NCBI RefSeq assembly: GCF_004118675.1 | Contig: NZ_SDHZ01000001.1 | Location: 1,178,001 to 1,242,000 of the forward strand | Length of the DNA: 64,000 nucleotides | Reading direction: 5' to 3' | DNA from: Filimonas effusa | GTDB lineage: Bacteria > Bacteroidota > Bacteroidia > Chitinophagales > Chitinophagaceae | Shown: positions 54,967 to 64,000 of the stretch, piece by piece | Layout of the letters: each line of letters begins with the position of its first letter | How positions within the stretch are numbered: the stretch's first letter is position 1 | Program-made: the position numbers and the translations under genes | Notes under the pieces: generated by a model | Seen by the model: the letters and a program-made list of their open reading frames with translations, nothing else | What the model was told of the DNA's origin: nothing | The model's database searches: none

Positions 54967-55506
54967 ATGAGCATCGTAAAAGTAATTGAGGTAATTGCCT
55001 CATCCGAAAAGAGTATCGAAGATGCGTTACAACAGGCTGTAACAGAAGCATCAAAAACCATCCGCAACATAGATTCGGTTTATGTAAAAGACATAAAAGC
55101 GCATGTTGCCGATGGCAAGATCAGCAGCTACGGCCTGATATGTAAGATCTCCTTCCGCCTCGAAGAAGGCAATACTGGTGATACCAGTAACACATCGGAA
55201 GAAAAAGCCGGTAACACTGCCGAAGAAAAGAAAAAGGAAGCCCCTAAACAACCGGCGTCAGAACAGGCGCCCACTTCCAGTGAACAACCGGTCATACAAG
55301 GACAACCAGGTAAAGAAACCGAACGTGGCCAAAGTAAAAGCGCCGCTGGCGTAAAACCCAAAGAAGGCGCCAGGAAAGCCGGGGAAAAACAAAGTGAAGA
55401 AAACCAGCAGTCAGATACCTCCGGCAAAGAACCTGACGATAGGGTTACAAACGAAGAGGAGGTAAGCCAGCCTGAAAATCAAAAAGACTTTATTCCCGGT
55501 CATTAA
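54967..55506 (+). CDS. Dodecin with a long disordered tail
   Basis: Residues 1-68 are a dodecin (VKVIEVIASSEKSIEDALQQAVTEASKTIRNIDSVYVKDI ... GLICKISFRLE; described in two parts here), the flavin-binding shell protein whose normal length is about 65-75. The remaining 110 residues are rich in Glu, Lys, Gln, Pro, Ser and Ala with hardly any hydrophobic residue (EEKKKEAPKQPASEQAPTSS), so they should be disordered. The Trp that stacks on flavin in archaeal and many bacterial dodecins (SWEDA) is Ile here (SIEDA). Twelve such tails would surround the shell. The role of the tail is unknown. Confidence 0.85.
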   Translation: MSIVKVIEVIASSEKSIEDALQQAVTEASKTIRNIDSVYVKDIKAHVADGKISSYGLICKISFRLEEGNTGDTSNTSEEKAGNTAEEKKKEAPKQPASEQAPTSSEQPVIQGQPGKETERGQSKSAAGVKPKEGARKAGEKQSEENQQSDTSGKEPDDRVTNEEEVSQPENQKDFIPGH

Positions 55507-55513
55507 AAACAAA

Positions 55514-55551
55514 ACAGACTGCGAGCGTACAGCCAAACGTTCGCAGTCTGT
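55514..55551. terminator. Terminator after the dodecin gene
   Basis: A 15-bp stem (ACAGACTGCGAGCGT with ACGTTCGCAGTCTGT, one G-T pair) and an 8-base loop stand 8 bases after the dodecin stop. A short AAAATTTC stretch follows. Confidence 0.8.
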
Positions 55552-55650
55552 AAAATTTCTTGATAGTCCCAGATATAATTTACATCCTGCCCCAGAATAA
55601 GTAAGCTATTATATTGTCAATCACTTAAGGCGTTCGAATACCTATTGCCC

Positions 55651-56196
55651 TCAAACACTCCTCTTCACGGGCAACTTCAGCTTTGCCGCAGTCCACTCCG
55701 TCTTATCTTCAAGAAAAGCAACAAACTTTCCCATACCCACCGACTGACAATGTATCTTAAGTTTTTGCCCTTCATCATCAGTCAATAGTAATAAGCCGGA
55801 ATTAACACTATAGCGCGCTGAAACAATCTGCTGCCAGGTTGTAACCTTTACCTTACCCCGTATATCTCTGACTTCTATACGCGAATCATCGAAAAGCACA
55901 TACAGATTGCGATAATATAAAACAGATAAAAGCCCTAATCCACCAAAAAAAAGGAACATAAAAAGCATCAGCCCATACATCAGCATGTCAGGCGCTTCAA
56001 GAAAGAATACACCTGCAACAACAATTAAAGAAATCACAAGCGAAACCCATCCAACTATGTTATACAACACATGCATGCGGAGCATAAATTGTCCCTGCTC
56101 GTTAGCATTGATCTTTTTCGCCGTGGCGCCTTTTAGGTAAATTAAAAAAGCAGCAACTACACCGCCAACAATTGCACTGGTAAGGAAATTTTCCAT
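55651..56196 (-). CDS. Small membrane protein with a PH-like C-terminal domain
   Basis: The 181-residue protein has three hydrophobic segments (about 5-20, 45-67 and 72-95) and a soluble C-terminal part of beta strands (LYVLFDDSRIEVRDIRGKVKVTTWQQIVSARY), which looks like a bacterial PH-type domain. I recognise no named family. It stands alone between the dodecin gene, convergent to it, and the GH3 gene. Confidence 0.65.
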   Translation of the reverse strand: MENFLTSAIVGGVVAAFLIYLKGATAKKINANEQGQFMLRMHVLYNIVGWVSLVISLIVVAGVFFLEAPDMLMYGLMLFMFLFFGGLGLLSVLYYRNLYVLFDDSRIEVRDIRGKVKVTTWQQIVSARYSVNSGLLLLTDDEGQKLKIHCQSVGMGKFVAFLEDKTEWTAAKLKLPVKRSV

Positions 56197-56232
56197 TATT
56201 GTCCGTTTAGGGTTCTGTGTTTCAAATATAAG

Positions 56233-56276
56233 AGAAAAAAGCTATTCATGGCCGGGGCCTCCGGAACATGAATAGC
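56233..56276 (-). terminator. Terminator after the GH3 gene
   Basis: GCTATTCATG (56241-56250) pairs with CATGAATAGC (56267-56276), with further GC pairs inside. On the minus strand the hairpin is followed by TTTTTT. It lies 36 bases after the GH3 stop. Confidence 0.8.
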
Positions 56277-56311
56277 CTTTTACAATCATCGTATGAAAGC
56301 CTCTCACTTCA

Positions 56312-58912
56312 TTACTTGACTTTAAAGGATATAGCTTGCAGATCTTCCTTACGTGAACTGCCGCCAACCAGCAATTCGTATTCCCCGGGCACAACCTTCA
56401 TTATACCGGCACTGTCATCCCACCATTCCATTTGTTTGGGCGTGATATCAAATACTATATCCATCTTCTGACCGGTATTGAAATGCACCCGCTTAAAAGC
56501 TCTTAGTGTCTTGATAGGGCCGTTTTCATCATCTTTCTTTTTCAGGTAAACCTGCACTACTTCATCACCAGCCAGCTTTCCTGTATTAAACACAGGAACG
56601 GTAAGCTTCACAGGCGTTCCTGCTTTTACAGCAGCATTACTTAAAACAGGTTTGCCATATTTAAAAGTAGTATAGCTTAAACCATAACCAAATTCAAACA
56701 AAGGCTTGCCCGAAAAATAACGATAAGTCCTGCCTTTCATATTGTAATCTTCAAAGTCCGGCAATTGTGTAGTATCCCGGTAGAACGTCACCGGTAAACG
56801 GCCTGCAGGATTGTATTTACCAAACAACACATCCGCCACTGCCTGCCCGCCGGCTTGCCCGGAATACCATGCCTGTACTATTGCAGCGCAATTTTCAGCC
56901 TCGTTTACCAACCCTATTGGTGAGCCGGAGCAATCAACCAGCACTACTTTTTTACCTGCCCGCTTCAATGCGGCAATAAGATTGCGCTGCACCAACGGCA
57001 GTTGAATATCGGTACGGTCACCTTTCTTAAACCCGGGCAAATTTACGCCCATTTCTTCTCCTTCTAATGAGGGAGAAATCCCCCCTGCAAACACAACTAC
57101 ATCTGCATCTTTTACTTTTGCTATCGATCTCTCGATATCCATTTCCTCTTTATAACCAATATCGAAACTTAACAGCGCATCACCATTGTTATGTTCAAAT
57201 TCAAACCTTATATCATAACGCTTACCGGCTTCCACTTTCATATTATGGGTAGCCTTTCTCCCGCCATGGTTGGTTTTCATTTCCTTCACCAGGCTGCCAT
57301 CAACCCAAACACGCAGCATCCCGTTTACATAAAAATCCAGGGTAGCCTGCCCTGATTGATGAGGCCTGAATACACCGGTATAAGTGCCGGAGAAATCAGT
57401 CAATGCTACTTTTGGCGCAAATACAGTAGCCCCGGAAGTACATAAATTGAAAGGACTCGTCATGTTTACTGTAGTAACAGGCGCTCCCTTTCTTTCTTTA
57501 TTATTCCAATATGCAACGGTAATGCCCTTACTATCTTCGCCAATACATTCATTAAACGCACTTTTCATAATGGCGCCATCCACCAATCCGCATCCCTGAT
57601 CATATACCAGTTGATCACCGGGTGACAAAGCAGCCTTTATACCATCAAGGATGGTGATCGTCCTCGCCGGAGTGCCATTATAATTACCCCACTGCATAAT
57701 TGAATCCTTGGCATTTGGCCCCATCACGGCAATCTTAAGCCCGCCACTTTTTAAAGGCAGAATGTTCGATCTGTTCTGAAGCAATACAATACTCTTACGC
57801 GCCATCTCCAAAGCTATTTTGTTATGCGCTTCAGATGCAACAACATCATAACCTATTTTGGCCCAGGGTACCAGTGAAGGATCATCCATCTCACCAAGCC
57901 TGAACCGCGCCATCAACAACCTCCTTACCGATACATTAATAGCCTCCTCCTTTATCAACCCTTGCTTTACTGCATCCGTGAGCGCCCGGTAGCTTGAACC
58001 ACAATCGAGATCAGTACCGCTGTAAACAGCGCCTGCTGAGGCCGTTGCTGCATCTTTATAAACAGCATGCGCATTTTCCTTAAAGAAGTCTGCAATAGCG
58101 CCGCAATCAGCAACAACGATGCCCTTGAATCCCCATTTGCTTCTTAGTATATGCTGCAATAGCTGATCGCTGCCACAACAGGGCTTGCCTTCAAATCGGT
58201 TATATGCACACATCACCTCTTGTACGTTGGCCTCCTTCACCAGGGCTTCAAATGCCGGCAGATAGGTCTCATATAAGTCCCTGGGTTTAATGTTAGCTGC
58301 ATTGAAGGAATGCCTGTTCCATTCAGGGCCGGAGTGCACCGCAAAATGTTTGGCGCAGGCATGCAGCTTATCATACTTCAGGCCGGTATCACCCTGCAAC
58401 CCGTTTACTACCTGAATACCTAACTCGGCTGTCAGATACGGATCTTCACCATAGGTTTCAATACCTCTTCCCCAACGTGGATCGCGGTATATATTGATAG
58501 TGGGTGTCCACATGGTCAAACCTTCATACCTGCCATAGTTACCCTTCGATATATTATAATTGTATTTCGCCCTTCCTTCGTCAGATACCGCATTGAACAC
58601 CTTCAATACCTGGTCTTTGTCAAAAGAAGCAGCCATACCTATGGGCTGCGGAAACACCGTTGCCAAACCCGCCCTTGCTACACCATGAAGCGCCTCATTC
58701 CACCAGTTATACCCTTTCACCCCCAAACGCGCTATAGGCTTCGACACATCCTGCATCAACGCTACTTTTTCCTCCAGCGTAAGACGATGAAGCAGGTCTT
58801 CTACTCTCTGTTCAAAAGATAAATGATTGTCCTGAAACGGATATGTTGTGCTTTGCGCCCTTGATAAGGTACAAACACACATCAGCCCAATAAATAAAGA
58901 AATATACCGCAT
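56312..58912 (-). CDS. Exported GH3 glycosidase with PA14 domain (xylosidase-like)
   Basis: ATG 58912 gives 866 residues with a signal peptide (MRYISLFIGLMCVCTLSRAQ). The GH3 TIM barrel holds the nucleophile D269 in FKGIVVADCGA. Then follow the GH3 C-terminal sandwich, a PA14 insert (about 455-600) and a fibronectin-like end. The segment NWWNEALHGVARAG and the fold order are typical of the xylan 1,4-beta-xylosidase / alpha-L-arabinofuranosidase group. It lies downstream of SusD and SusC on the same strand and would trim their imported oligosaccharide in the periplasm. Confidence 0.9.
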   Translation of the reverse strand: MRYISLFIGLMCVCTLSRAQSTTYPFQDNHLSFEQRVEDLLHRLTLEEKVALMQDVSKPIARLGVKGYNWWNEALHGVARAGLATVFPQPIGMAASFDKDQVLKVFNAVSDEGRAKYNYNISKGNYGRYEGLTMWTPTINIYRDPRWGRGIETYGEDPYLTAELGIQVVNGLQGDTGLKYDKLHACAKHFAVHSGPEWNRHSFNAANIKPRDLYETYLPAFEALVKEANVQEVMCAYNRFEGKPCCGSDQLLQHILRSKWGFKGIVVADCGAIADFFKENAHAVYKDAATASAGAVYSGTDLDCGSSYRALTDAVKQGLIKEEAINVSVRRLLMARFRLGEMDDPSLVPWAKIGYDVVASEAHNKIALEMARKSIVLLQNRSNILPLKSGGLKIAVMGPNAKDSIMQWGNYNGTPARTITILDGIKAALSPGDQLVYDQGCGLVDGAIMKSAFNECIGEDSKGITVAYWNNKERKGAPVTTVNMTSPFNLCTSGATVFAPKVALTDFSGTYTGVFRPHQSGQATLDFYVNGMLRVWVDGSLVKEMKTNHGGRKATHNMKVEAGKRYDIRFEFEHNNGDALLSFDIGYKEEMDIERSIAKVKDADVVVFAGGISPSLEGEEMGVNLPGFKKGDRTDIQLPLVQRNLIAALKRAGKKVVLVDCSGSPIGLVNEAENCAAIVQAWYSGQAGGQAVADVLFGKYNPAGRLPVTFYRDTTQLPDFEDYNMKGRTYRYFSGKPLFEFGYGLSYTTFKYGKPVLSNAAVKAGTPVKLTVPVFNTGKLAGDEVVQVYLKKKDDENGPIKTLRAFKRVHFNTGQKMDIVFDITPKQMEWWDDSAGIMKVVPGEYELLVGGSSRKEDLQAISFKVK

Positions 58913-58942
58913 AAGTAAAGCATTATAACCTATCAAAAACGA

Positions 58943-58973
58943 AGAGGCTGTCGGTTTCATCTCAACAGCCTCT
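58943..58973 (-). terminator. Hairpin between SusD and GH3 genes
   Basis: A perfect 9-bp stem (AGAGGCTGT with ACAGCCTCT) lies between the SusD stop and the GH3 start. On the minus strand it is followed by TTCGTTTTT. It may end or attenuate the SusC/SusD transcript ahead of GH3. Confidence 0.65.
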
Positions 58974-59020
58974 CCACCATTTCTATTACTGATCCTCTTA
59001 CAAAAAACGCTTAGGACCTT

Positions 59021-61063
59021 TTATTGCTGAGGCAGCCCATAACCATTTTTGATCTTGCCGTTCGATTTGCTGACCGTTTCAAATGGAATAGGGTAGAAGT
59101 ACCTTGGAGGATCGTCGCTTGATTTTATTCCGGAAAGAATATTTCTGTCATAGCTGGTTTCATTGTTCATGATATCTACAGCCCAGTTGGTAACAGTATA
59201 GCCATCTGCTTTCAGGGCAGTAGCTTCAGTGCTCGTTGGGTTGATATAAGTGAACAAACCTTTAATGGCCACATTATGGTTAGTGCCCTTTACCTTACTG
59301 GCCACCGCCGATGTACTCCAGTTATACTGCCCTCTCCAACCCGGAAAAAGCGCAGGATTGGTAACATCTGTACAATCATAAGTAAGTGGATTATCCAGCT
59401 TAACACTTTTCACAAGGATATAGTTTGAAATGATATTGCCATTTGCAAACCTGTAATATCCCTGTGAACGCAGCCCCGCGATCATAGCCTTCATTTCATT
59501 ACGAACAGCAACCGCCTTTTCAGAGAACTTGCCCGCACGTATCAGATCCCAGCGGCGTGAACCTTCGCCAAACAGCTCCAGCTTTCGCTCCTGCAAGATC
59601 GCTTCCTTCAACGCATCACCAGATAAACCGGCAATATTATGGGCCGAATTTCCGAATGCTCTTTCACGGATCTGGTTAACCAGGGTAATAGCATCGCTCT
59701 TTCCTAACTCTGCCTTAGCCTCAGCAAGCAACAGTATCACATCCGCCATCCTCAATACAGGATAGTTGATCCCCGACTGCCTTTGAGAAGCAGAATAGGG
59801 AGGATTCATACGGTTGTCATCCCATTTGTTTAAAGAAATCCCGCCATCGAGTTTTGAGCCCGGTTTAAAATTAAGCATAGATTCATTACCATCACCGGTG
59901 CTGCCGGTTACAGTGATACTAACATCCCTGCGTTTGTCGTCCGCCTCATATTCACCATAATAAAAGGTGGGAATAGCGCGAACAGCCGCAAATACTTTAC
60001 AAGGAGCCGCATTGGAACTGCCCCCGTTAGAAGGACGGCCAAAATTATAAGGATGATCACTGGTCGTTGTCTGCCCGCTTTGCCCACCCTGGATATTACC
60101 GATCTCAAACAAGGATTCAGGGCTTACCTGCAGGTTATGCATGTATTGAAAATGACGCTGGAACGGGTTCTTGGTAACGGTTCTGTCGTCAGAAGTGATC
60201 AGGTAAACGCTTCCTTTAGTATCGATGGCAGCCTGCAGATATTGCTCTGCTATCTTATAATAATCCAGGTAATCAACGCGTCTTGCATATTTACAGCCAC
60301 GGTCTTCTTTACCTTTCGCAGTGAACTGAACCTTACCATATAGATCAGGCATATCAGTACGTATGGTCTGGTAACCACCGGAATAAAGCGCGATCTGTCC
60401 AATCAAAGCATTTGCAAAAGTCCGGGAAAGACGTTCCGCCGTAATACCACCTTCACCAATCTTATACATCAGCGGCTCAACTGCTTTAAGGGAAGCAATC
60501 AACTCATCATAAATATCGAAACGGGAGGTCAGCGTATAGTTGTCTACATAAGTATTCTCATACCCATAAGGCACATCACCGTAATATTTCACAAGGTTGA
60601 AGTAGCAAAAAGCTCGCAGCGTAATAGCCTCACCATACAGCTGTGTCCAGTCCGAAGCACTGCCAGATGCCACCGCGGCTTTATATTGGGCCTTTTCAGC
60701 AATAACTTTAGCCACCTTCGTAGCACGTGCAAGTGTACTGTAAAGGTTGTTGAACGGGTCCCTCATCGCATCCACAGTCATAGCCTCCGATTGCATAATG
60801 GCATTCAGGTTATTGGTAGAAGTGGCCTCAGGATACATCTCCGCATCAGAGCCGATAGGATCATTCCAGCTATATAACGATACCGCACAGTTCTGACGAT
60901 AGTTCGCATAACACCACGATAGGGTTTTAAAGGTCTCCGCCGTAGTAGAGGTTACAAATTCATCATCAGTATTCGAAGGCGATGAAGTATCCAGGTATTG
61001 CTTGCATTGTGTGAACAAAGAACATAGCAGCAATACAAACGTATAATTTATTATTTTTTTCAT
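59021..61063 (-). CDS. SusD/RagB-family outer-membrane lipoprotein
   Basis: The protein is 680 residues from ATG 61063 (an ATG two codons earlier also exists). The lipoprotein signal is MKKIINYTFVLLLCSLFTQC. SusD features are AEYLTLRAFCYFNLVKYYGDVPY-like residues (ITLRAFCYFNLVKYYGDVP), YPVLRMADVILLLAEAKAELG and ERKLELFGEGSRRWDLIRAGKF. It forms the substrate-binding lid of the SusC transporter upstream (gap 23 bases). Together with GH3 it indicates a hemicellulose or related glycan. Confidence 0.93.
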   Translation of the reverse strand: MKKIINYTFVLLLCSLFTQCKQYLDTSSPSNTDDEFVTSTTAETFKTLSWCYANYRQNCAVSLYSWNDPIGSDAEMYPEATSTNNLNAIMQSEAMTVDAMRDPFNNLYSTLARATKVAKVIAEKAQYKAAVASGSASDWTQLYGEAITLRAFCYFNLVKYYGDVPYGYENTYVDNYTLTSRFDIYDELIASLKAVEPLMYKIGEGGITAERLSRTFANALIGQIALYSGGYQTIRTDMPDLYGKVQFTAKGKEDRGCKYARRVDYLDYYKIAEQYLQAAIDTKGSVYLITSDDRTVTKNPFQRHFQYMHNLQVSPESLFEIGNIQGGQSGQTTTSDHPYNFGRPSNGGSSNAAPCKVFAAVRAIPTFYYGEYEADDKRRDVSITVTGSTGDGNESMLNFKPGSKLDGGISLNKWDDNRMNPPYSASQRQSGINYPVLRMADVILLLAEAKAELGKSDAITLVNQIRERAFGNSAHNIAGLSGDALKEAILQERKLELFGEGSRRWDLIRAGKFSEKAVAVRNEMKAMIAGLRSQGYYRFANGNIISNYILVKSVKLDNPLTYDCTDVTNPALFPGWRGQYNWSTSAVASKVKGTNHNVAIKGLFTYINPTSTEATALKADGYTVTNWAVDIMNNETSYDRNILSGIKSSDDPPRYFYPIPFETVSKSNGKIKNGYGLPQQ

Positions 61064-61086
61064 GATCATTATACTATTGGTGATCG

Positions 61087-64000
61087 TTAGAAATTCAGAT
61101 TCAGTCCCACAACAAAGGAACGCGGACGGGGATAAGCATTCCAGTCCAGGCCAAGTGTCGGATAAACAGCATGATTCTGCGACGTATTGGTGTTCACTTC
61201 CGGATCTAATCCTGAATATTTGGTAATGGTAAATAAGTTGTAAACACTACCGTAAATACGAAGATTATAGAGCCCCGCTTTCTTAAGAATAGCCTTGGGC
61301 ACCGAATATCCCATGGTAAGCGTGTTCAGACGCAGATAAGATCCGTCTTCAATTCCCAGCGACGAGGTAACCCCGTTTTCATTATATGCCAAAGGCAGTG
61401 AAGCATTTGCATTGGCAGCCGCCAGTTGCTTGGGATCGTTTAAACGTACCAGGTTGCCATCAACTACATCGTAGATCTTATAAGTGTTGTTGATGATGGA
61501 AAGCTTGTTTTCATACACGCCGGTCTCCTTATATCCATAAAGTGAACTTAACTTGGTAATGTTATAGATGTCATTCCCATAACTCCAGTTAAAATAAGCA
61601 CCAAGATCAAAGTTCTTGAAAGAAGCGCTCAGGTTAAAACCACCTGTATGCTTGGGAGTCATATCGCCGATTACAGCAAGATCTTTATCATCGATCTTTC
61701 CGCTTCCATCCAGATCCTTATACTTTACAACACCCGGATAAGCAGTTTGACCACTAGGCCTTTCGCTGGTACCAACACCATGAACAACCCCAATAAAACT
61801 GCCCACATCTGCCACACCTGGTTTTAAGGTATAAACGCCGTTGGCATAGTTGAAGTCGTCGGTAGTGTAAAAACCGTCATACACCAAACCTCTTACCAGG
61901 CCAACAGGACTGCCTGTTTTCAGGATATAGTCATTGGTAGGATAGGTACTGCTGCTCGCCCAGCTTGTACCATAAAGGCCCGTTACGTTTTCTGCAAGTT
62001 TGTCAACATTCGCTTTATTGAAGTTGATATTGGCGCCTGCTGTAATATTCCAGTCCTTGTTTTTAAGGATCACACCAGACAAAGAAAGCTCAAGCCCTTT
62101 ATTGCTGGTCTGTCCAATATTCGCATAAGTAGAAGTAAAACCTGTAATACCAGGAATAGTAGTAAGCATCAGCAGATCTTTCGTGGTATTCTTATATACC
62201 TCGATGCTACCTGTTACCCTGTTATTGAACAAGCCAAAGTCTAAACCAATGTTCTGGGTTACTAACGTTTCCCATCTCAGGTTCTCATTTGCCATTTGTG
62301 CAGAAGCCAGGTCATAAGCGCTTTTATACTGGTTGTTAAGCACATATTGCCACCTTCTGTCTGTTTCCGAAGTCCACATCTGGGACCACAGGTTAGAGCT
62401 GATACCATCATTACCAACTTCACCGTACGATAAACGAAGCTTCAGACTGCTCAGCCAGTTAATGTTTTTCATGAACGACTCTTCCGATACTTTCCACGCA
62501 AAGGCGCCGGCAGGGAAATAACCCCAGCGCCTGCTGGGAGCAAACCTGGAAGAACCATCACCACGGAAAGTGAACGTAAATAAATAACGGTCATTCAAAG
62601 TATAGTTCGCCCTGCCGAAATAGGAGAGGATCCGCCCCGGAGTGCTTATGCCCGAAGAAAAAGCACTGGTACCCGCAGTCTGATCATATTGGTTGATCAT
62701 GGCAAAAGCATTATCCATACTAAAGTTCGCAGGATAGTGGTTCGCTGAGATCCTCATATCAGTCCCGCCGGAATTGGTAACTTCCTGGCCGGCCAGCAAA
62801 TTGATCCTGTGTATTTTCGCAAAGCTCAACTCATAGTTCAATACATTCGACCAGCGTAAACCCCAGCTGTCCGATTTCCTGTAGTCAACAGCGCCCGCAA
62901 ACAGCTTTTCTCCTGTCGCATCATCTAAATAATTATTGTATACAGCGCCTGTCCAGTTCTTGGTTTGATCCCATGACCGGTTCAAGGTAAAATCAGTATG
63001 ATAATTCAACCCTTTTATGATCTTCCAGTTCAAAGACAGGATCGCACGGATATTTTGCCTCGATTCCAGCGGACTCTGATCGGCGATACGGCTATAAGGA
63101 CTATAAGCATCCCAATACGACATTTTGCCATATTGCTCGATATTGCCTTCACGTAACGCAGCTTTATCACCTAAGATATTATCCAGGCCAATCGGACGAA
63201 AACGATAAGCCATAGAAAGAATAGCCCCATCATTACCAAAATCCTTTACATCAGTATAACGTGTATCGATATTAACATCAACTTTATCTGATAATTTCTG
63301 GTTGGCCTTGAACGATACGTTCGCACGTTTCAGGTAAGAATTCAGTTTCATACCCTGCTCATCGATATAGTTGGCGGCAAACAACACTTTTGTTTTATTG
63401 GTACCACCCGATACCGACACGTCATGATTGTGAGAAGTAGAGTTCTTGTAAACATCTCTCTGGTTATCATACATCGGTGTGTTCCGGTAGCGCTCGATAC
63501 CACCGGCATTGGTACCCGCATTAGCCCCCAGGCCGAACAATTTTTCAAAAGGGGTCTGGTAAGCCGCTCCGTTGGCAGCTGCATTCGCCCATACATATTT
63601 CAGGTAATCATACGGGTTTAAAGCCTGCAGATACCCGGTAGGAGTGTTCACCTTTACAAAACCGTTGTAAGTGGTCGCAATCCGCCCTTCTTTTGCCATC
63701 TTGGTAGTTACCAGTATTACACCGTTAGCACCACGGGCGCCGTAAATAGCTGTGGACGACGCATCTTTTAATACGTCGATACTCTCAATCTGGTCCGCAG
63801 GAATATCGTTCAAAGACCCCGCAACCCCATCAATCAATACCAAAGGATCATTGCTTTGAGAAATAGAACTACCGCCACGTATACGAATAGAAACCGCGCC
63901 GCCCGGACGTCCGTCCTGTGTCACTACGTTTACACCGGGTAGCTTACCCTGCAACGCCTGGGCAGCATTCGCCACAGGCATCGTTGAAATAGATTTGCCG
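61087..64000 (-). CDS. SusC/RagA TonB-dependent receptor (N-terminus outside the window)
   Basis: The frame is open to the right edge; about 970 residues are present. The visible part starts inside the plug domain (ALQGKLPGVNVVTQDGRPGG; then SSTAIYGARGANGVILVTT) and continues through the whole barrel to a C-terminal FVVGLNLNF. Signal peptide, carboxypeptidase-like domain and TonB box lie outside. It imports the glycan handled by the SusD and GH3 products. Confidence 0.95.
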   Translation of the reverse strand, partial: GKSISTMPVANAAQALQGKLPGVNVVTQDGRPGGAVSIRIRGGSSISQSNDPLVLIDGVAGSLNDIPADQIESIDVLKDASSTAIYGARGANGVILVTTKMAKEGRIATTYNGFVKVNTPTGYLQALNPYDYLKYVWANAAANGAAYQTPFEKLFGLGANAGTNAGGIERYRNTPMYDNQRDVYKNSTSHNHDVSVSGGTNKTKVLFAANYIDEQGMKLNSYLKRANVSFKANQKLSDKVDVNIDTRYTDVKDFGNDGAILSMAYRFRPIGLDNILGDKAALREGNIEQYGKMSYWDAYSPYSRIADQSPLESRQNIRAILSLNWKIIKGLNYHTDFTLNRSWDQTKNWTGAVYNNYLDDATGEKLFAGAVDYRKSDSWGLRWSNVLNYELSFAKIHRINLLAGQEVTNSGGTDMRISANHYPANFSMDNAFAMINQYDQTAGTSAFSSGISTPGRILSYFGRANYTLNDRYLFTFTFRGDGSSRFAPSRRWGYFPAGAFAWKVSEESFMKNINWLSSLKLRLSYGEVGNDGISSNLWSQMWTSETDRRWQYVLNNQYKSAYDLASAQMANENLRWETLVTQNIGLDFGLFNNRVTGSIEVYKNTTKDLLMLTTIPGITGFTSTYANIGQTSNKGLELSLSGVILKNKDWNITAGANINFNKANVDKLAENVTGLYGTSWASSSTYPTNDYILKTGSPVGLVRGLVYDGFYTTDDFNYANGVYTLKPGVADVGSFIGVVHGVGTSERPSGQTAYPGVVKYKDLDGSGKIDDKDLAVIGDMTPKHTGGFNLSASFKNFDLGAYFNWSYGNDIYNITKLSSLYGYKETGVYENKLSIINNTYKIYDVVDGNLVRLNDPKQLAAANANASLPLAYNENGVTSSLGIEDGSYLRLNTLTMGYSVPKAILKKAGLYNLRIYGSVYNLFTITKYSGLDPEVNTNTSQNHAVYPTLGLDWNAYPRPRSFVVGLNLNF

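Overview
The window looks like the chromosome of a Bacteroidota bacterium, most likely of the Chitinophagaceae. It has three SusC-type and two SusD-type outer-membrane nutrient receptors, an ECF sigma/FecR pair, a type IX secretion C-terminal sorting domain, large glycoside hydrolases behind signal peptides, and ribosome-binding sites without a clear Shine-Dalgarno. I name no species.

Layout. 1-4704: end of a SusC gene, then an alpha-2-macroglobulin-like protein with a TonB plug domain inside it. 5052-8587: a three-gene operon that reads as lysine/2-aminoadipate breakdown (saccharopine dehydrogenase family, DUF1338/HglS-type 2-oxoadipate enzyme, ALDH7-type aldehyde dehydrogenase). 8656-16972: ECF sigma factor, FecR anti-sigma, SusC, SusD, an exported HD-domain phosphohydrolase and an exported nucleotide pyrophosphatase/phosphodiesterase, probably a uptake locus for a phosphate-ester substrate. 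17345-28552: an apparent operon (O-antigen-ligase-like membrane protein, secreted helical protein, Sel1-repeat protein with sorting domain) leading into a polymorphic toxin gene and a tandem array of toxin-tip/immunity cassettes. 28631-36177: parallel beta-helix lipoprotein, Xaa-Pro aminopeptidase, AlkD-like protein, GAF protein, butanediol-dehydrogenase-like enzyme. 36346-45692: GH127 enzyme, then a TolC/RND/adaptor efflux operon under a TetR regulator. 45815-56196: flavodoxin-fold oxidoreductase, two AraC regulators, dicarboxylate symporter, alpha/beta hydrolase, six-PAS histidine kinase, a dodecin with a long acidic/basic tail, a small membrane protein. 56312-64000: GH3 enzyme, SusD and SusC of a polysaccharide-utilisation locus that runs off the window.

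The most striking region is 22010-28651. A Sec-exported 838-residue protein ends in a nuclease-like tip with a D...ECK signature (PD-(D/E)XK type). It is followed by its immunity gene and then by two further copies of the unit 'toxin tip + immunity + terminator', at a period of about 1630 bp. The units have near-identical outer parts and an AT-rich, divergent core that spans the end of the toxin and the beginning of the immunity gene. The second and third tips have no exported carrier, the third is frameshifted, and the third immunity gene carries a homopolymer frame problem at its start. Short copies of the 3' end of the neighbouring beta-helix gene lie at each unit junction and record how the array may have formed.
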